Assembly (NCBI GenBank): GCA_018714405.1
Contig: DVNM01000004.1
Span: 1-20,810 of the forward strand
Reading direction: 5' to 3'
DNA from: Scybalenecus merdavium
Lineage (GTDB): Bacteria > Bacillota > Clostridia > Oscillospirales > Acutalibacteraceae
Length of the DNA stretch: 20,810 bases
The translations under genes were made by a program, and so were the position numbers. The notes beneath the pieces are model-generated. The model was not told the DNA's origin, searched no databases, and saw only the letters and a program-made list of their open reading frames with translations. Numbering within the stretch: the first letter of the stretch is position 1; each line of letters starts with the position of its first letter. This document shows positions 20,474 to 20,810 of this stretch, piece by piece.

Positions 20474-20498
20474 GTTAACCTCGCGAAAGCGAGTTAAC
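20474..20498. other. GNRA-looped hairpin before tRNA fragment 2
   Basis: GTTAACCTCGC (20474-20484), GAAA tetraloop, GCGAGTTAAC (20489-20498); ten pairs with one bulged C. It ends 6 nt before the second tRNA fragment. Could be a processing site or a relic of an inserted element. Confidence 0.5.
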
Positions 20499-20504
20499 AT
20501 ATAC

Positions 20505-20545
20505 GGAAGCGTATCGAAGTGGTCATAACGGGCCTGACTCGAAAT
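20505..20545 (+). pseudogene. Truncated tRNA-Ser 5' half, copy 2
   Basis: Same 41 nt as copy 1, again ending just past the anticodon loop; identity continues one mismatch further as T(G/C)TTGCG. No matching 3' half follows. The 159 bp between here and the intact tRNA hold no gene I can support; open frames there are antisense shadows of the tRNA pieces. CCGTG/CACGG near 20589-20605 forms a small hairpin. Confidence 0.75.
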
Positions 20546-20704
20546 CTTGCGGGGAGCTGTCCGTTTCGTCCAGCCGAAACCTTGTAACCGTGCGGGTTTT
20601 CCACGGTTCGAAAAACTGAATAATTTGCTGTTCTTTCCGTCAGTTCTTTCCAAAGCCTTTTTTCACCGAAAAAAAGCGAGGAAAAACGGCGGCTGAACAT
20701 AGAG

Positions 20705-20793
20705 GGAGAGTTATCGAAGTGGTCATAACGAGCCGCACTCGAAATGCGGTTGTCCGCAAGGGCACGTGGGTTCGAATCCCACACTCTCCGCCA
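20705..20793 (+). tRNA. tRNA-Ser (anticodon CGA)
   Basis: Complete cloverleaf of 89 nt: acceptor GGAGAGT/ACTCTCC, discriminator G and encoded CCA; anticodon stem CCGCA/TGCGG with loop CTCGAAA, so anticodon CGA reading UCG; long variable arm TGTCC-GCAA-GGGCA typical of class II serine tRNAs; T arm GTGGG-TTCGAAT-CCCAC. The D-arm and anticodon loop are shared with the two fragments upstream, but the acceptor and anticodon stems differ, so this is not simply the missing end of those copies. Likely transcribed from the promoter at 20271. The window ends 17 nt later. Confidence 0.96.
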
Positions 20794-20810
20794 TCGAAAA
20801 ATCCAGTAAC

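Noticed and set aside
20313..20704. Group I intron or split tRNA as the explanation for the tRNA-Ser fragments
   Set aside because: No matching 3' half (CGCTTCC) follows either fragment, the intact tRNA has different stems, and the gaps of 159 bp are too short and lack visible group I core sequences.
20396..20784. Minus-strand open frames over the tRNA region, one beginning MWDSNPRALADN
   Set aside because: These are translations of the antisense of tRNA-Ser; WDSNPRA at the start is a known artefact of reading a tRNA T arm backwards.
1..20810. CRISPR array, prophage or toxin-antitoxin pair
   Set aside because: No regularly spaced direct repeats, phage structural genes or recognisable toxin-antitoxin pair were found; repeated sequences are limited to the hairpin pair, the tRNA fragments and the short inverted sites described.

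Overview
The window looks like chromosomal DNA from a spore-forming Clostridia member of the Firmicutes, plausibly a gut Oscillospiraceae/Ruminococcaceae relative. The signs are a Spo0A orthologue, RNase Y, a T-box leader on thrS, AGGAGG-type ribosome binding sites, several well-placed TTG starts and moderately high GC. No taxonomic search was possible, so this placement is an inference from gene content.

Layout. 1-1042: a probable insertion-sequence end, then a two-gene minus-strand unit of unknown function (206 aa and 63 aa). 1186-2658: a membrane-anchored DUF3048 (YerB-like) protein with two credible starts. 2734-3501: spo0A (minus). 3676-9961: a six-gene minus-strand exopolysaccharide operon, transcribed as chain-length co-polymerase, tyrosine autokinase, priming sugar-phosphate transferase, GT4, Wzy-like polymerase and GT2. 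It starts from a near-consensus promoter with an inverted repeat over the -35 box. 10137-12056: a small Dabb-family protein and RNase Y (minus). 12057-13092: about 1 kb without protein genes, holding the consensus rny promoter and structured leader, several hairpins, a candidate ~200-nt structured RNA, paired TGTAAAG/CTTTACA sites and the thrS promoter plus threonine T-box. 13093-15009: thrS. 15010-15565: repeats, hairpins and the 3' remnant of an HxlR-type regulator. 15566-17503: an orphan N6-adenine methyltransferase with a fused helix-turn-helix. 17556-19156: ridA and threonine ammonia-lyase. 19380-20210: a substrate-binding lipoprotein. 20271-20793: a consensus promoter, two truncated 41-nt tRNA-Ser 5' halves and an intact tRNA-Ser(CGA).

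How the parts work together. The polysaccharide operon has priming, elongation, polymerisation and length control but no flippase in the window. IlvA and RidA form a metabolic pair: RidA removes the reactive enamine/imine made by threonine dehydration. thrS is governed by uncharged tRNA-Thr through the T-box, so two neighbouring loci concern threonine. The parts most worth a second look are the broken tRNA-Ser series at the right edge, the candidate structured RNA between rny and thrS, and the HTH-fused orphan methylase whose start codon sits just behind the ridA terminator with no clear ribosome binding site.
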